18,006 nt of DNA, taken from Schaalia odontolytica. Lineage in GTDB: Bacteria > Actinomycetota > Actinomycetes > Actinomycetales > Actinomycetaceae. Position numbers and translations under genes: made by a program. How positions within the stretch are numbered: the stretch's first letter is position 1; the number at the start of each line of letters is the position of its first letter. Location of the stretch: the NCBI GenBank assembly GCA_958415245.1, contig CATYYP010000004.1:1-18006 (forward strand). The letters run 5' to 3'. Shown here one piece after another: positions 1-7,416 of this stretch. The notes beneath the pieces were generated by a model. The model searched no databases and was not told the DNA's origin. It was given only the letters and a program-made list of their open reading frames with translations.

Positions 1-4
1 GCCC

Positions 5-559
5 ATGACCACCGAGCTCGACATCCAGCTGACCGCCACCGGCGACAACCCGCTCGTCGGCGTCGTCATGGGCTCCGACTCCGACTGGCCCACGATGGAA
101 GCGGCCGTCGGTGCCCTCGCCGAATTCGGCATCGCCTGCGAGGTTGGCGTTGTCTCCGCCCACCGTATGCCCGAGGACATGGTGGCCTACGGCCGATCCG
201 CCTCCGCGCGCGGCCTGCGCGTTATCATCGCCGGCGCCGGGGGAGCTGCCCACCTGCCCGGCATGCTCGCCGCACTCACCGAACTGCCCGTCATCGGCGT
301 GCCCGTTCCCCTCAAGCACCTCGACGGTGTCGACTCCCTGCACTCCATCGTCCAGATGCCTGCGGGCGTGCCCGTCGCGACCGTGTCCATCGCGGGCGCG
401 CGCAACGCGGGGCTGCTCGCCGCCCGGATCCTCGGAGCCGGCGAAGGGGAACGCGCCGAATCCCTGCGCGCCTCAATGCGCGACTTCCAGAAGGACCTAC
501 GCGACGTGGCCAGCGCAAAGGGTGCAGCCCTCGCCCAGCGCGTCTCGCAGGCTCGCTGA
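5..559 (+). CDS. purE: N5-carboxyaminoimidazole ribonucleotide mutase (PurE, class I)
   Basis: The 184-residue protein has the length and signatures of class I PurE, which converts N5-CAIR to CAIR in cytoplasmic de novo purine synthesis, normally after PurK. Visible motifs are GSDSDW (residues 23-28), the SAHRMP segment (51-56), the glycine-rich [13 protein letters not shown] loop and a [17 protein letters not shown] block, which together form the nucleotide and CO2 site. The SAHR histidine is the family's catalytic residue. The ATG lies 4 bases from the window edge, so its ribosome site cannot be judged; a short extension before the [10 protein letters not shown] core is usual in actinobacteria. 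purK may lie just upstream, outside the window. The protein is complete, with TGA at 557-559. The family call is very secure; only the exact start is uncertain. Confidence 0.96.
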   Translation: MTTELDIQLTATGDNPLVGVVMGSDSDWPTMEAAVGALAEFGIACEVGVVSAHRMPEDMVAYGRSASARGLRVIIAGAGGAAHLPGMLAALTELPVIGVPVPLKHLDGVDSLHSIVQMPAGVPVATVSIAGARNAGLLAARILGAGEGERAESLRASMRDFQKDLRDVASAKGAALAQRVSQAR

Positions 560-610
560 GGCCCGACAACACAAGCCCTGCGCGGGTAGCCGCGAGGGGG
601 CGGCGCGTCG

Positions 611-616
611 TATCCT
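611..616 (+). promoter_or_regulatory. Candidate -10 (TATCCT) for leaderless galE transcript
   Basis: TATCCT ends 6 nt before the galE ATG at 623, and no purine-rich ribosome site lies between. That spacing puts the transcription start at or next to the start codon, as in leaderless actinobacterial mRNAs. No convincing -35 is visible. Function is inferred from spacing only. Confidence 0.4.
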
Positions 617-622
617 GAAGCC

Positions 623-1618
623 ATGAGCATTCTCGTTTGTGGCGGCGCCGGCTACATCGGCGCACACGTTGTCCGCCTCCTGCGTCAGCGCGGGGATCGC
701 GTCGTCGTCGTCGACGACCTGTCCACCTCCAACGCGGCCAGGATCGGGGATACGCCCCTGGTTCGCCTCGATGTTGCTACCGATGAAGCCCGTTCCGTTC
801 TCTCCAATCTCATGGTGGACGAGGACGTCACGGCCGTCATCCACTTCTCCGCGCGCAAGCAGGTCGGTGAGTCCGTCGCACGCCCCGCCTGGTACTACCA
901 GCAGAACATCGGCGGTATGGCCAACGTGCTGGCAGCCATGGAGGACGCGGGCGTCGACCAGATGATCTTCTCCTCCTCGGCCGCCGTCTACGGCATCCCC
1001 ACCGCAGAGGTTGTCACCGAAGATATGGCCGGACACCCCATCAACCCCTACGGCGAGACCAAGCTGATCGGCGAGTGGATGATGGCTGACTGCGAGCGCG
1101 CCTGGGACCTGAAGTGGATCGGCCTGCGCTACTTCAACGTCGCGGGCGCCGGCTGGCCCGACCTGGCCGACCCGGCGATCATGAACCTGATCCCCATGGT
1201 CCTCGACCGCATCGAGCGCGGCGAGAGCGCCAAGATCTTCGGCACCGACTACGACACCCCGGACGGTACTTGCGTGCGCGACTACATTCACGTCCTGGAC
1301 CTGGCCGAGGCCCACATCGCCGCCCTCGACGTGCTCGCCGAGGGCCGCCAGCCCGACCACCACACCTACAACGTGGGCACCGGCCTGGGTACCTCCGTGC
1401 GCGAGATCATCGACGGCCTGCGCCGCGTCATCGGCTGGGACTTCCCGGTCGAGGAGCTGGACCGCCGTGCGGGTGACCCGCCCAAGCTGATCGGCGATCC
1501 GCTGTCCATCGGCGTGGACCTGGGATGGAAGGCCAACAACGGCCTCGACGAGATCCTCACCTCCGCCTGGGAGGGCTGGCAGGCTGGGCCGCGCCCGATC
1601 ACCGTCCCCGGCTCCTGA
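623..1618 (+). CDS. galE: UDP-glucose 4-epimerase (extended SDR)
   Basis: A 331-residue extended short-chain dehydrogenase/reductase that fits UDP-glucose/UDP-GlcNAc 4-epimerase, interconverting UDP-Glc and UDP-Gal (or the GlcNAc/GalNAc pair) with bound NAD+. The Rossmann motif GGAGYIG is at residues 7-13, the catalytic serine region SSSAAVYG at 117-124, and the YxxxK pair is Tyr143 and Lys147 in NPYGETK. LRYFNVAGA and the CVRDYIHVLDLA segment are typical of GalE. Length is near the usual 330-340. It starts 63 bp after purE, with no Shine-Dalgarno but a TATCCT 6 nt upstream, so its own leaderless promoter is plausible. It may supply galactose-type donors to the glycan locus, but it is equally a housekeeping Leloir enzyme. 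Exact sugar specificity cannot be read from sequence alone. Confidence 0.93.
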   Translation: MSILVCGGAGYIGAHVVRLLRQRGDRVVVVDDLSTSNAARIGDTPLVRLDVATDEARSVLSNLMVDEDVTAVIHFSARKQVGESVARPAWYYQQNIGGMANVLAAMEDAGVDQMIFSSSAAVYGIPTAEVVTEDMAGHPINPYGETKLIGEWMMADCERAWDLKWIGLRYFNVAGAGWPDLADPAIMNLIPMVLDRIERGESAKIFGTDYDTPDGTCVRDYIHVLDLAEAHIAALDVLAEGRQPDHHTYNVGTGLGTSVREIIDGLRRVIGWDFPVEELDRRAGDPPKLIGDPLSIGVDLGWKANNGLDEILTSAWEGWQAGPRPITVPGS

Positions 1619-1643
1619 GGGCGCCTGTAAAGCCTGAAGAGCT

Positions 1644-1685
1644 CCGGCCTCGTTCCTTTAGTGGGAACGAGGCCGGGGTTCTTTG
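1644..1685 (+). terminator. Strong hairpin terminator between convergent galE and LCP operon
   Basis: A perfect 13-bp stem pairs 1644-1656 (CCGGCCTCGTTCC) with 1664-1676 (GGAACGAGGCCGG) around a 7-nt TTTAGTG loop, followed by a T-rich run (ttctttgttt). It lies 25 bp past the galE stop and 43 bp from the end of the oppositely oriented LCP gene, so it can end galE transcripts and perhaps both directions. Confidence 0.88.
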
Positions 1686-1718
1686 TTTGGTCGGTCGCGC
1701 GAGGCGTCGAGGCGAGCG

Positions 1719-3101
1719 CTACACTCCGTCGACCTGGTTGAGGTCGGCTGTCGTAAGGGTGCCCGCGCGGAGCTTGGCGAAGAAGTCGTCCGCGGTTGTG
1801 TCGCGCAGTAGGACCGCGGAGGCCCCGGCGTTCGTCGTGAAGTTTAGTGACTCGATCGGGGGGACGCCCATCATCTGATTCGACGAGGCGCCGCGCAGCG
1901 CCCACACGAGCGATGCGACCGTCACGACAGAGGAATCCTCGTCAATTGTGAAGGACTTCGAACCGGCTCGCTCCACGCGCAGGGTCTTCGCGGGATTAAC
2001 GAGGGTCGAGGGCGAGGCTGCCGAGGAAATAACCTTCGAAATCACCTGGCGCTGACGCTTCGTGCGGCCGATGTCGCCCTCAGGGTCCTGGTAGCGCATG
2101 CGTGAGAACTGCAGTGCGGTCGTGCCGTCCACCGTGTGGCAGCCGGCGCTCCACTTCAGGCCGGAGTACTGGTCGTCCGCGTCGTTGTCGTAGCACAGCT
2201 CGACGCCGCCGACCGCGTCCACCATCTCGGGCACTGCACCCATGCCGATCTGCACGAAGTGATCGACGGTGAGACCCGTCAGCTTCTCCACGGTTTCCAC
2301 GAGCAGCTGCGGACCACCGTATGCATAGGAGGCGTTGATCTTGTCCCAGCCGACGCCCGGGATCTCCGCGTAGGTGTCACGCGGAATCGACAGGGCGACC
2401 TTCTGCCCGTTCGGGGCGACGTTGACGAGCATGATCGAGTCGGCGCGTTCGGATTCGTTGAAGCCGTCCTGGACGGCGCCGTCGGCGCGCGAGTCGGAAC
2501 CCGCCAGCAGGTAAGTCGTGCCCGGAGTGTCGGCGGCCCCCGACAGGGCGCTCACGCGTCCCATGTTCGTGTTGGCGTCCCACATGAGGAATCCACCCCA
2601 CGCGAGGACGAGAACCAGGAATAGGCACAGGGTCTTGAGAATCGGATGGCGGCGCTTGCGTCGCCTCGGCTTTGCAACCGGGGCCGTGGGAGCGACTGGC
2701 GCGGGGGCCGGCGCGGGCGCGCTCTGGGAGCGATTGATTGTCACCTGACGAGGCCCGTTGCCCGACGGCGCGTACGTGCCTGAGCCGGACGAGCGGCCGG
2801 AACCCGGCGCGTAGGACGGCGGGTTGGCCGCCGAGGCCGGCTGGAACGACGGCGGCTGCTGGGCTGGGGTACGGCGCGGGAAAATCGACTGAGAGTCCCT
2901 CTGCGGCTGATCCAGCGTGCGGGGCATCAGCGGGCGGGCCGCAGCGGCCTCGTCGTCCGAGATCCTCCACATCTGCGGGGCCAGAGCCTCCGGCGGGGGA
3001 GTGGGCGCGCCACCGCGCACCTCCTCACCGACGACGTGAGCGTCGTCGGATCCGGGGCGGCGTCGCTTCGGGTCAGGCGTAAATGAAGGAGGATTGCTCA
3101 T
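1719..3101 (-). CDS. LCP (LytR-CpsA-Psr) family glycopolymer transferase with long proline-rich N-terminus
   Basis: The 460-residue protein has three parts. Residues 1-150 are a cytoplasmic, disordered, Pro/Ser/Arg-rich region. One membrane helix spans about 155-174, after a PRRRKRRH basic stretch. The LCP catalytic domain runs from about 190 to 360 outside the membrane. LCP landmarks are GSDSR (201-205), the ERADSIMLVNV segment (218-228), SIPRD (238-242) and the R-x-R and GDIGRTKRQRQ cluster (334-352), which bind the polyprenyl pyrophosphate and metal. LCP enzymes move undecaprenyl-linked glycopolymers onto peptidoglycan (arabinogalactan, teichoic acids, capsules). Cys303 and Cys321 could form an extracytoplasmic disulfide. 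The ATG overlaps the TGA of the previous LCP gene by 4 bp (ATGA, 3098-3101), so translation is coupled. It is the last gene of a four-gene minus-strand operon. The transferred polymer is inferred from context. Confidence 0.93.
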   Translation of the reverse strand: MSNPPSFTPDPKRRRPGSDDAHVVGEEVRGGAPTPPPEALAPQMWRISDDEAAAARPLMPRTLDQPQRDSQSIFPRRTPAQQPPSFQPASAANPPSYAPGSGRSSGSGTYAPSGNGPRQVTINRSQSAPAPAPAPVAPTAPVAKPRRRKRRHPILKTLCLFLVLVLAWGGFLMWDANTNMGRVSALSGAADTPGTTYLLAGSDSRADGAVQDGFNESERADSIMLVNVAPNGQKVALSIPRDTYAEIPGVGWDKINASYAYGGPQLLVETVEKLTGLTVDHFVQIGMGAVPEMVDAVGGVELCYDNDADDQYSGLKWSAGCHTVDGTTALQFSRMRYQDPEGDIGRTKRQRQVISKVISSAASPSTLVNPAKTLRVERAGSKSFTIDEDSSVVTVASLVWALRGASSNQMMGVPPIESLNFTTNAGASAVLLRDTTADDFFAKLRAGTLTTADLNQVDGV

Positions 3102-4420
3102 TGGTTCTTCGGCGGGCAGGTGGCGGCTGTCTGCTTGGCGGCTTCCTCGTTTGCCGCGTTATTCGCGACGGAGGCGGACTGCGCGGTGTTATCCGTGGTG
3201 GTCTCCTCCGAGCTGGGGTCGGTGGTCGGTGCCTGCGTCGGAGTGGGCGTCGAAGGAGCCGTCGTCGCGGTCGGATCGGGGACCACGAGCTGCGCGCCGT
3301 TGCCGTCCGTGTAGGTCGTGCCCACGGGCAGAGCCTGGTCATTCTTCAGGGCGTTCCACACGTTGCGGGCCATCGGCTCAGAGGGGATGCGGCGGTTCGG
3401 ATCCCAGGAGGGCTCCTCGACCGGCATGGTCACGAACTGAATGTTGGAACGGTCGATCTTCTGCAGGACGTTGATGAGCAGGGACGCGTCCGAGCTGGCG
3501 TTGCCCAGGTTCGGAGACACGTTCACGGAGGAAATCGCGGCCTGCAGGAAGCTGATGAGCGAGCCGGGATCCGTCACGTAGTTCTTATCCTGCAGCTCGC
3601 GCAGCATCGCGGAAATCAGCTGCTGCTGGCGGCCGATACGGGAAATATCGGAGCCATCCCCCTGGCCCTTGCGCGAGCGCATGTAGGCCAGTGCGTGCGT
3701 GCCCGACAGCTTCCAGCAGCCCTCGTCGATGTAGAGCTGGGCGGAGTCATCGTCGATGCGCTCGGGGATATTGAACCAGACGCCACCCAGGGAGTCGATC
3801 ATGTTAACAAAGCCCGCGAAATCAACGACCATGAAGGCGTCGATGGACACGCCGGAGAGCTTTTCGACGGTCGATCGCACGCACGCGATGCCGGGGCCGA
3901 TGTCTTCTGGTTCGTCGCCACCGTCCGCGCCGTAGACCATCGCGTTGTTGAACATGTCGTCCGTGGTCGGCTCGCTGGTCGTGCCATCGCGGTGCTTGCA
4001 CGCCGGGATGTCCACGAGGGTGTCGCGGGGGATAGAGACGATCTGGACGCGAGAGCGGTCCGCGCTGATGTGAATCACCATCGTCGAGTCGTTACGCAGG
4101 CCGGGAACGTCATCTGCGTCACCCGCGCCCAGCTCGCCGCTGGCGCCGTTACGTGAGTCGGTGCCGACCACGAGGATGTTGACGGCGCGGCCTTCGAACG
4201 AGTCCGGGGTGGCCTTGTTCTGTTCGTCGCTCGCGTAGGCGTCGATGTTGACGACGCGGTTGGCGAACTGAGTGCTCAGCTTGGCGTAGACGAAGCCTGC
4301 GGAGGACACGACGAACAGGACGCCGGCTAGGAGCACGGCGAGTGCGCCGCGCAGGAAGCCGAAGCGTCCGAAGTTGACGGCCGAGTGCTGGATCGGTCGC
4401 AGATTCACGTTACTCATCAT
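3098..4420 (-). CDS. LCP (LytR-CpsA-Psr) family glycopolymer transferase with Ser/Thr/Pro-rich C-terminal tail
   Basis: A 440-residue second LCP protein. It has a short cytoplasmic N-terminus, one membrane helix (about 24-46) and an extracytoplasmic LCP domain with GTDSR (86-90), LRNDSTMVIHIS (108-119), SIPRD (129-133), the arginine motif MRSRKG (247-252) and SDISRIGRQQQ (257-267). The conserved Asp and Arg residues expected for polyprenyl-pyrophosphate glycan transfer are present. After the domain, residues about 372-440 form a low-complexity Thr/Ser/Pro/Ala tail ending in CPPKNQ. The start could be either of two adjacent ATGs (4420 or 4417); both overlap the end of the DUF2304-like gene. 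No strong ribosome site is seen, which suggests coupling. Two different LCP proteins in one operon may act on different polymers or be partly redundant, as seen for LCP paralogues elsewhere. Confidence 0.93.
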   Translation of the reverse strand: MMSNVNLRPIQHSAVNFGRFGFLRGALAVLLAGVLFVVSSAGFVYAKLSTQFANRVVNIDAYASDEQNKATPDSFEGRAVNILVVGTDSRNGASGELGAGDADDVPGLRNDSTMVIHISADRSRVQIVSIPRDTLVDIPACKHRDGTTSEPTTDDMFNNAMVYGADGGDEPEDIGPGIACVRSTVEKLSGVSIDAFMVVDFAGFVNMIDSLGGVWFNIPERIDDDSAQLYIDEGCWKLSGTHALAYMRSRKGQGDGSDISRIGRQQQLISAMLRELQDKNYVTDPGSLISFLQAAISSVNVSPNLGNASSDASLLINVLQKIDRSNIQFVTMPVEEPSWDPNRRIPSEPMARNVWNALKNDQALPVGTTYTDGNGAQLVVPDPTATTAPSTPTPTQAPTTDPSSEETTTDNTAQSASVANNAANEEAAKQTAATCPPKNQ

Positions 4421-4880
4421 TCGTAACCATATCGTTATCTGACGTGTTTGTCGGTGAAGCAGGGCCGTTAGCGGCGCGTTCCACTCCGCTCGTATCAGCG
4501 TGTGAGCTGCCCGTCTCGGTGTTCACGTCCCCCGGATCGTCGGGCGGAAGGACGTGTGCGAGGGCGAGGGAGCGGGCCAGGGTAGCCATGCGCTCCTCGG
4601 TGCGGGCCTCGCGCCGATAGCCGGTTACCATCTGCGCGATCAACGCAATGACGAGGCCGTAGACGATCAGGTTGACCCCTCTTTCAACGCCGATCGCGCG
4701 GGCTGCCGTGTTGGCCAGGGAGGGCACGAGGATGGCCACGATAGCCGCGGCGACGACCGCTCCGATGCCGATGCGGCGCATCGCGAGCGACGAGGCCGAG
4801 GACACCGGGCGCACCAGCCACCACGCGGTGAGCGCGAGGGCGAGGAGCAGGAGGATGCGGATGGCGAGGTAGGCGCTCAT
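4410..4880 (-). CDS. DUF2304-like small membrane protein
   Basis: A 156-residue protein with three predicted hydrophobic segments (about 3-23, 35-57 and 67-87), a short basic loop (GYRREART) and a helical stretch rich in Ala/Leu, then an acidic, Ser/Thr/Asn-rich tail (about 112-156) that looks disordered. Size, helix layout and position directly after a GT2 glycosyltransferase fit DUF2304 proteins, whose biochemical role is not established. The ATG overlaps the GT2 stop by 4 bp (ATGA, 4877-4880) and its own end overlaps the next LCP gene, so it is embedded in a coupled operon. Inference: it may anchor or assist the soluble GT2 enzyme at the membrane. The family assignment is by pattern and context, not by a search. 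Confidence 0.75.
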   Translation of the reverse strand: MSAYLAIRILLLLALALTAWWLVRPVSSASSLAMRRIGIGAVVAAAIVAILVPSLANTAARAIGVERGVNLIVYGLVIALIAQMVTGYRREARTEERMATLARSLALAHVLPPDDPGDVNTETGSSHADTSGVERAANGPASPTNTSDNDMVTNDE

Positions 4881-5557
4881 CGTCCCCCCAACGCGAGGTC
4901 GACCACGATGTTGACGGAGTTGAGCAGGGGCTGGCCCTTCGCCCGCGAATAGTCCGTGTAGGAAATCGTCACCGCGTGCTCGGCGCCGGGCAGACCACAG
5001 GCGGCCAGCTGGGAGACGATCTGCGAGGCGTGGGCCATGCGTGCGTGGGTGAGATGCACGTGGGCGAGGGCGTCGGCGCGGATCACGCGCAGCCCGTTGT
5101 GCGTGTCCGTGAGATCCAAGCCCGTGCGCAGCCGGGCCACCAAAGCTCCGAGGCGCAGCATGGCGCGTTTGACCCTACCCGCCGACGACGGGGATCCCGA
5201 CAGAAAACGAGAGCCGAGGACGAACGCGAGATCCTCCCGGCGTGCCCGCTCGACCATGGCTGCCGCCTCGGCGGGGTCGTGCTGGCCGTCGGCGTCGAAA
5301 GTAACCACGTATCGCGCCCCGCGGGCGAGGGCCGCATCGAAGCCGGTTTGGAGGGCAGCGCCCTGCCCCAGATTGAGCGGGTGTCTCGCGGTGTAGGCCC
5401 CCGCAGCGCGGGCGATGGCGGCGGTGTTGTCGCTCGAAGCGTCATCGACGACGAGGACACGCGGAAAAAAGGTGCGGACTCCCGCGACGACGCCCCCGAT
5501 GACGGACGCCTCGTTGAACGCTGGGATCACCACCCACGTGTCGGAGCCGATCTGCAT
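4877..5557 (-). CDS. Family 2 glycosyltransferase (polyprenyl-phosphate hexose synthase-like)
   Basis: From the chosen ATG at 5557 the protein is 226 residues with a GT-A fold: VVIPAFNEA near the N-terminus (about 9-17), VVDDASSD for the nucleotide, the GQGAALQTGFDAAL segment, and the metal-binding DADGQHDP motif. These are the marks of the DPM1/GtrB-like branch of GT2, which often makes polyprenyl-phosphate sugars on the cytoplasmic face. It lacks C-terminal membrane helices, so the neighbouring small membrane protein may provide anchoring. An alternative in-frame ATG at 5575 would add six residues (MCDTIQ). Neither has a clear Shine-Dalgarno. It is the first gene of the minus-strand operon and divergent from the acetyltransferase at 5653. 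Sugar and acceptor are unknown; a lipid-linked mannose or glucose donor is a reasonable guess only. Confidence 0.88.
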   Translation of the reverse strand: MQIGSDTWVVIPAFNEASVIGGVVAGVRTFFPRVLVVDDASSDNTAAIARAAGAYTARHPLNLGQGAALQTGFDAALARGARYVVTFDADGQHDPAEAAAMVERARREDLAFVLGSRFLSGSPSSAGRVKRAMLRLGALVARLRTGLDLTDTHNGLRVIRADALAHVHLTHARMAHASQIVSQLAACGLPGAEHAVTISYTDYSRAKGQPLLNSVNIVVDLALGGR

Positions 5558-5592
5558 TTGAATAGTGTCGCACATCGAGATGGCCGCGCGCC

Positions 5593-5598
5593 TATAGT
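5593..5598 (+). promoter_or_regulatory. Candidate -10 (TATAGT) in the 95-bp divergent gap
   Basis: TATAGT is the best -10-like hexamer between the divergent GT2 (5557, minus) and acetyltransferase (5653, plus) genes. It would start an mRNA near 5605 with a leader of about 48 nt that carries the acetyltransferase ribosome site. No good -35 was found 16-18 bp upstream. The minus-strand promoter of the LCP operon must also lie in or near this gap, but I could not place it. Confidence 0.4.
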
Positions 5599-5635
5599 GT
5601 TGGGTATCTGTGAGCGCACCCGCGCGTGCAGCGAC

Positions 5636-5644
5636 AAGGAGAGG
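5636..5644 (+). promoter_or_regulatory. Ribosome binding site that fixes the acetyltransferase start
   Basis: AAGGAGAGG lies 8 nt before GTG at 5653. It makes that GTG, not the earlier in-frame GTG at 5626, the likely start, because the ribosome site would otherwise sit inside the coding region. Confidence 0.75.
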
Positions 5645-5652
5645 GAAGCATC

Positions 5653-6318
5653 GTGATCGAGCCCAGCGCCGACGTCGCCCCCAGCGCGATCGTCGCTCCC
5701 AGCGCGCGCGTCTGGCACCTCGCCCAGGTGCGCGAGGACGCGCGCATCGGGGAGGAGACGATCGTCGGACGCGGCGCCTACATCGGCGAAGGTGTGAGGG
5801 TCGGTGCGCGCTGCAAGATCCAGAACTACGCGCTCGTCTACGAGCCCGCATCCTTGGCTGACGGAGTGTTTGTCGGCCCCGCGGCTGTCTTCACGAATGA
5901 TCACGCTCCTCGCGCGATCAACGCCGACGGCACCCTGAAGAGCGCGAGCGACTGGGACCGCGTCGGGGTCACCGTGGAACGCGGGGCAGCCATCGGAGCA
6001 CGCGCCGTGTGCGTGGCTCCCGTGCGCATCGGGGAGTGGGCATCCGTCGGCGCGGGCGCGGTCGTCACCCGCGACGTTGCTCCCTATGCCCTCGTCGTCG
6101 GCGTCCCCGCGCGCCGCGTCGGATGGGTCGGCGAGGCCGGGGTGCCGCTCGTGGCCGCCGACGAAGCCTCGAACGAGGCCGGGGAGCGCGCGTGGGTGTG
6201 TCCGGCCTCGGGCCGCCGCTACGTCGAGCGAGACGGTGCCCTGTCGCCCGAGGAGGCCCAAGCCTCGTCCCCGAATGAGGCCGAGACGCCTGACCAGACC
6301 CGTGAGGACCAACAGTGA
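5653..6318 (+). CDS. Left-handed beta-helix N-acetyltransferase (WbpD/WlbB-like, sugar 3-amino group)
   Basis: The 221-residue protein begins with hexapeptide repeats of the left-handed beta-helix (PSADVAPSAIVAPSARV, then ARIGEETIVGRGAYIGEGV). It continues with the FTNDHAPRA loop (80-88) typical of WbpD/WlbB-type enzymes, more hexapeptides (IGEWASVGAGAVVTRDV) and the VVGVPARRVGWV end. A small C-terminal WVCPASGRRY segment (181-190) is also common in this group, followed by an acidic tail. Such enzymes use acetyl-CoA to acetylate the 3-amino group of UDP-2-acetamido-3-amino-2,3-dideoxy-uronic acid. The next two genes supply the matching aminotransferase and 3-dehydrogenase, which strengthens the call. 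The stop overlaps the next GTG start (GTGA, 6315-6318). A related QdtC-type acetyltransferase is the main alternative; the uronic-acid route is inferred from the whole locus. Confidence 0.85.
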   Translation: MIEPSADVAPSAIVAPSARVWHLAQVREDARIGEETIVGRGAYIGEGVRVGARCKIQNYALVYEPASLADGVFVGPAAVFTNDHAPRAINADGTLKSASDWDRVGVTVERGAAIGARAVCVAPVRIGEWASVGAGAVVTRDVAPYALVVGVPARRVGWVGEAGVPLVAADEASNEAGERAWVCPASGRRYVERDGALSPEEAQASSPNEAETPDQTREDQQ

Positions 6319-7415
6319 CGCAGCCGTTCATCCCACCCGCACGCCCACTCATCGGCGAAGAGGAGATCGACGCGGTCGCAGCCGTCATGCGCACCGGCAT
6401 GATCGCCCAGGGCCCCCAGGTCGCCGCCTTCGAGGAGGAGTTTGTGGCCGCCCTCGTGCCGGGGACGCGGGCTGTCGCGGTCAACTCGGGGACCTCGGCA
6501 CTGCACCTGGGTCTGCTTGCCGCCGGGATCGGTCCGGGTGACGAGGTCGTCGTCCCCTCCTTCACCTTCGCGGCCACTGCCAACTCGGTTGCCATCACGG
6601 GCGCGACCCCCGTGTTCGCCGACATTGACCCGCTCACCTTCACGCTCTCCCCGGCCGCCGTTGAAGCCTCGATCACGCCGCGCACGCGCGCCATCATGCC
6701 CGTCCACCTCTACGGACACCCCGCGCCCATGGACGCTCTCCAGGCGATTGCCGACGCGCATGGACTCATGGTCTTCGAGGACGCCGCCCAGGCCCACGGC
6801 GCGAGCCTGCACGGGCGCGCGGTCGGCTCTTTCGGCGCTTTCGCGGCCTTCTCCTTCTACCCGACGAAAAACATGACCAGCGGTGAGGGCGGCATGGTCA
6901 CCTCGAACGATCCCGAGATCATCCGCGGCGTGAAACTCGCGCGCAACCAGGGCATGGAGACGCGTTACGCCAACGAGATCGTGGGCCTCAACAACCGCAT
7001 GACCGACATCCACGCCGCGATCGGACGCGTGCAGCTGACGAAGGTTGGCGCGTGGACGCGCGCGCGTCAGGACAATGCCGCCTTCCTGGATGCCCACCTG
7101 CGAGGCGTCACCGTCCCGCACGTCGCCCCCGGCGCCGTGCACGTCTACCACCAGTACACGATCCGCGTGGCCGAAGACCGCGACGGTTTTGCCGCCGCCC
7201 TGCGCGAGGAATACGGCGTCGGCTCGGGCGTCTACTACCCGATCCCGAACCACGAGCTGCCATCCCTCGCCCGCTTCGCCCCCGGTCTAGAGCTGTCGGC
7301 CACGCGCGAGGCCGCAGACCAGGTTCTCTCCCTGCCGATCTACCCGTCCCTGACGCCCGGCGAGCTGGAGCGCATCGCCGAGGCCGTGAACGCGCTCGCG
7401 GAAGCGGGGGCCTGA
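6315..7415 (+). CDS. DegT/DnrJ/EryC1 PLP-dependent sugar aminotransferase (WbpE-like)
   Basis: A 366-residue fold-type I aminotransferase. It shows the phosphate-binding NSGTSALHL motif (57-65), the EDAAQAHG segment with the cofactor-contacting Asp156 (155-162), the Schiff-base Lys185 in SFYPTKNMTSGEGG, and the NNRMTDIHAAIGRVQL helix typical of the DegT family. These enzymes transfer an amino group, usually from glutamate, to a keto sugar nucleotide. Between an N-acetyltransferase and a Gfo/Idh dehydrogenase, the likely substrate is a UDP-3-keto-HexNAc uronic acid, giving the 3-amino sugar. The start is GTG at 6315, overlapping the previous TGA by 4 bp; the following gene begins one base after its stop. 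Length is standard. C-3 specificity, rather than C-4, is inferred from the neighbours. Confidence 0.92.
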   Translation: MTQPFIPPARPLIGEEEIDAVAAVMRTGMIAQGPQVAAFEEEFVAALVPGTRAVAVNSGTSALHLGLLAAGIGPGDEVVVPSFTFAATANSVAITGATPVFADIDPLTFTLSPAAVEASITPRTRAIMPVHLYGHPAPMDALQAIADAHGLMVFEDAAQAHGASLHGRAVGSFGAFAAFSFYPTKNMTSGEGGMVTSNDPEIIRGVKLARNQGMETRYANEIVGLNNRMTDIHAAIGRVQLTKVGAWTRARQDNAAFLDAHLRGVTVPHVAPGAVHVYHQYTIRVAEDRDGFAAALREEYGVGSGVYYPIPNHELPSLARFAPGLELSATREAADQVLSLPIYPSLTPGELERIAEAVNALAEAGA

Positions 7416-7416
7416 C

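Noticed and set aside
497..1363. 288-codon minus-strand frame opposite galE
   Set aside because: Antisense shadow caused by GC-rich codon structure; galE on the plus strand has all catalytic motifs.
3083..4156. 357-codon plus-strand frame opposite the second LCP gene
   Set aside because: It mirrors the real gene's high GC third positions, has Arg/His/Val/Gly-rich composition with no domain, and the opposite strand holds an unmistakable LCP protein.
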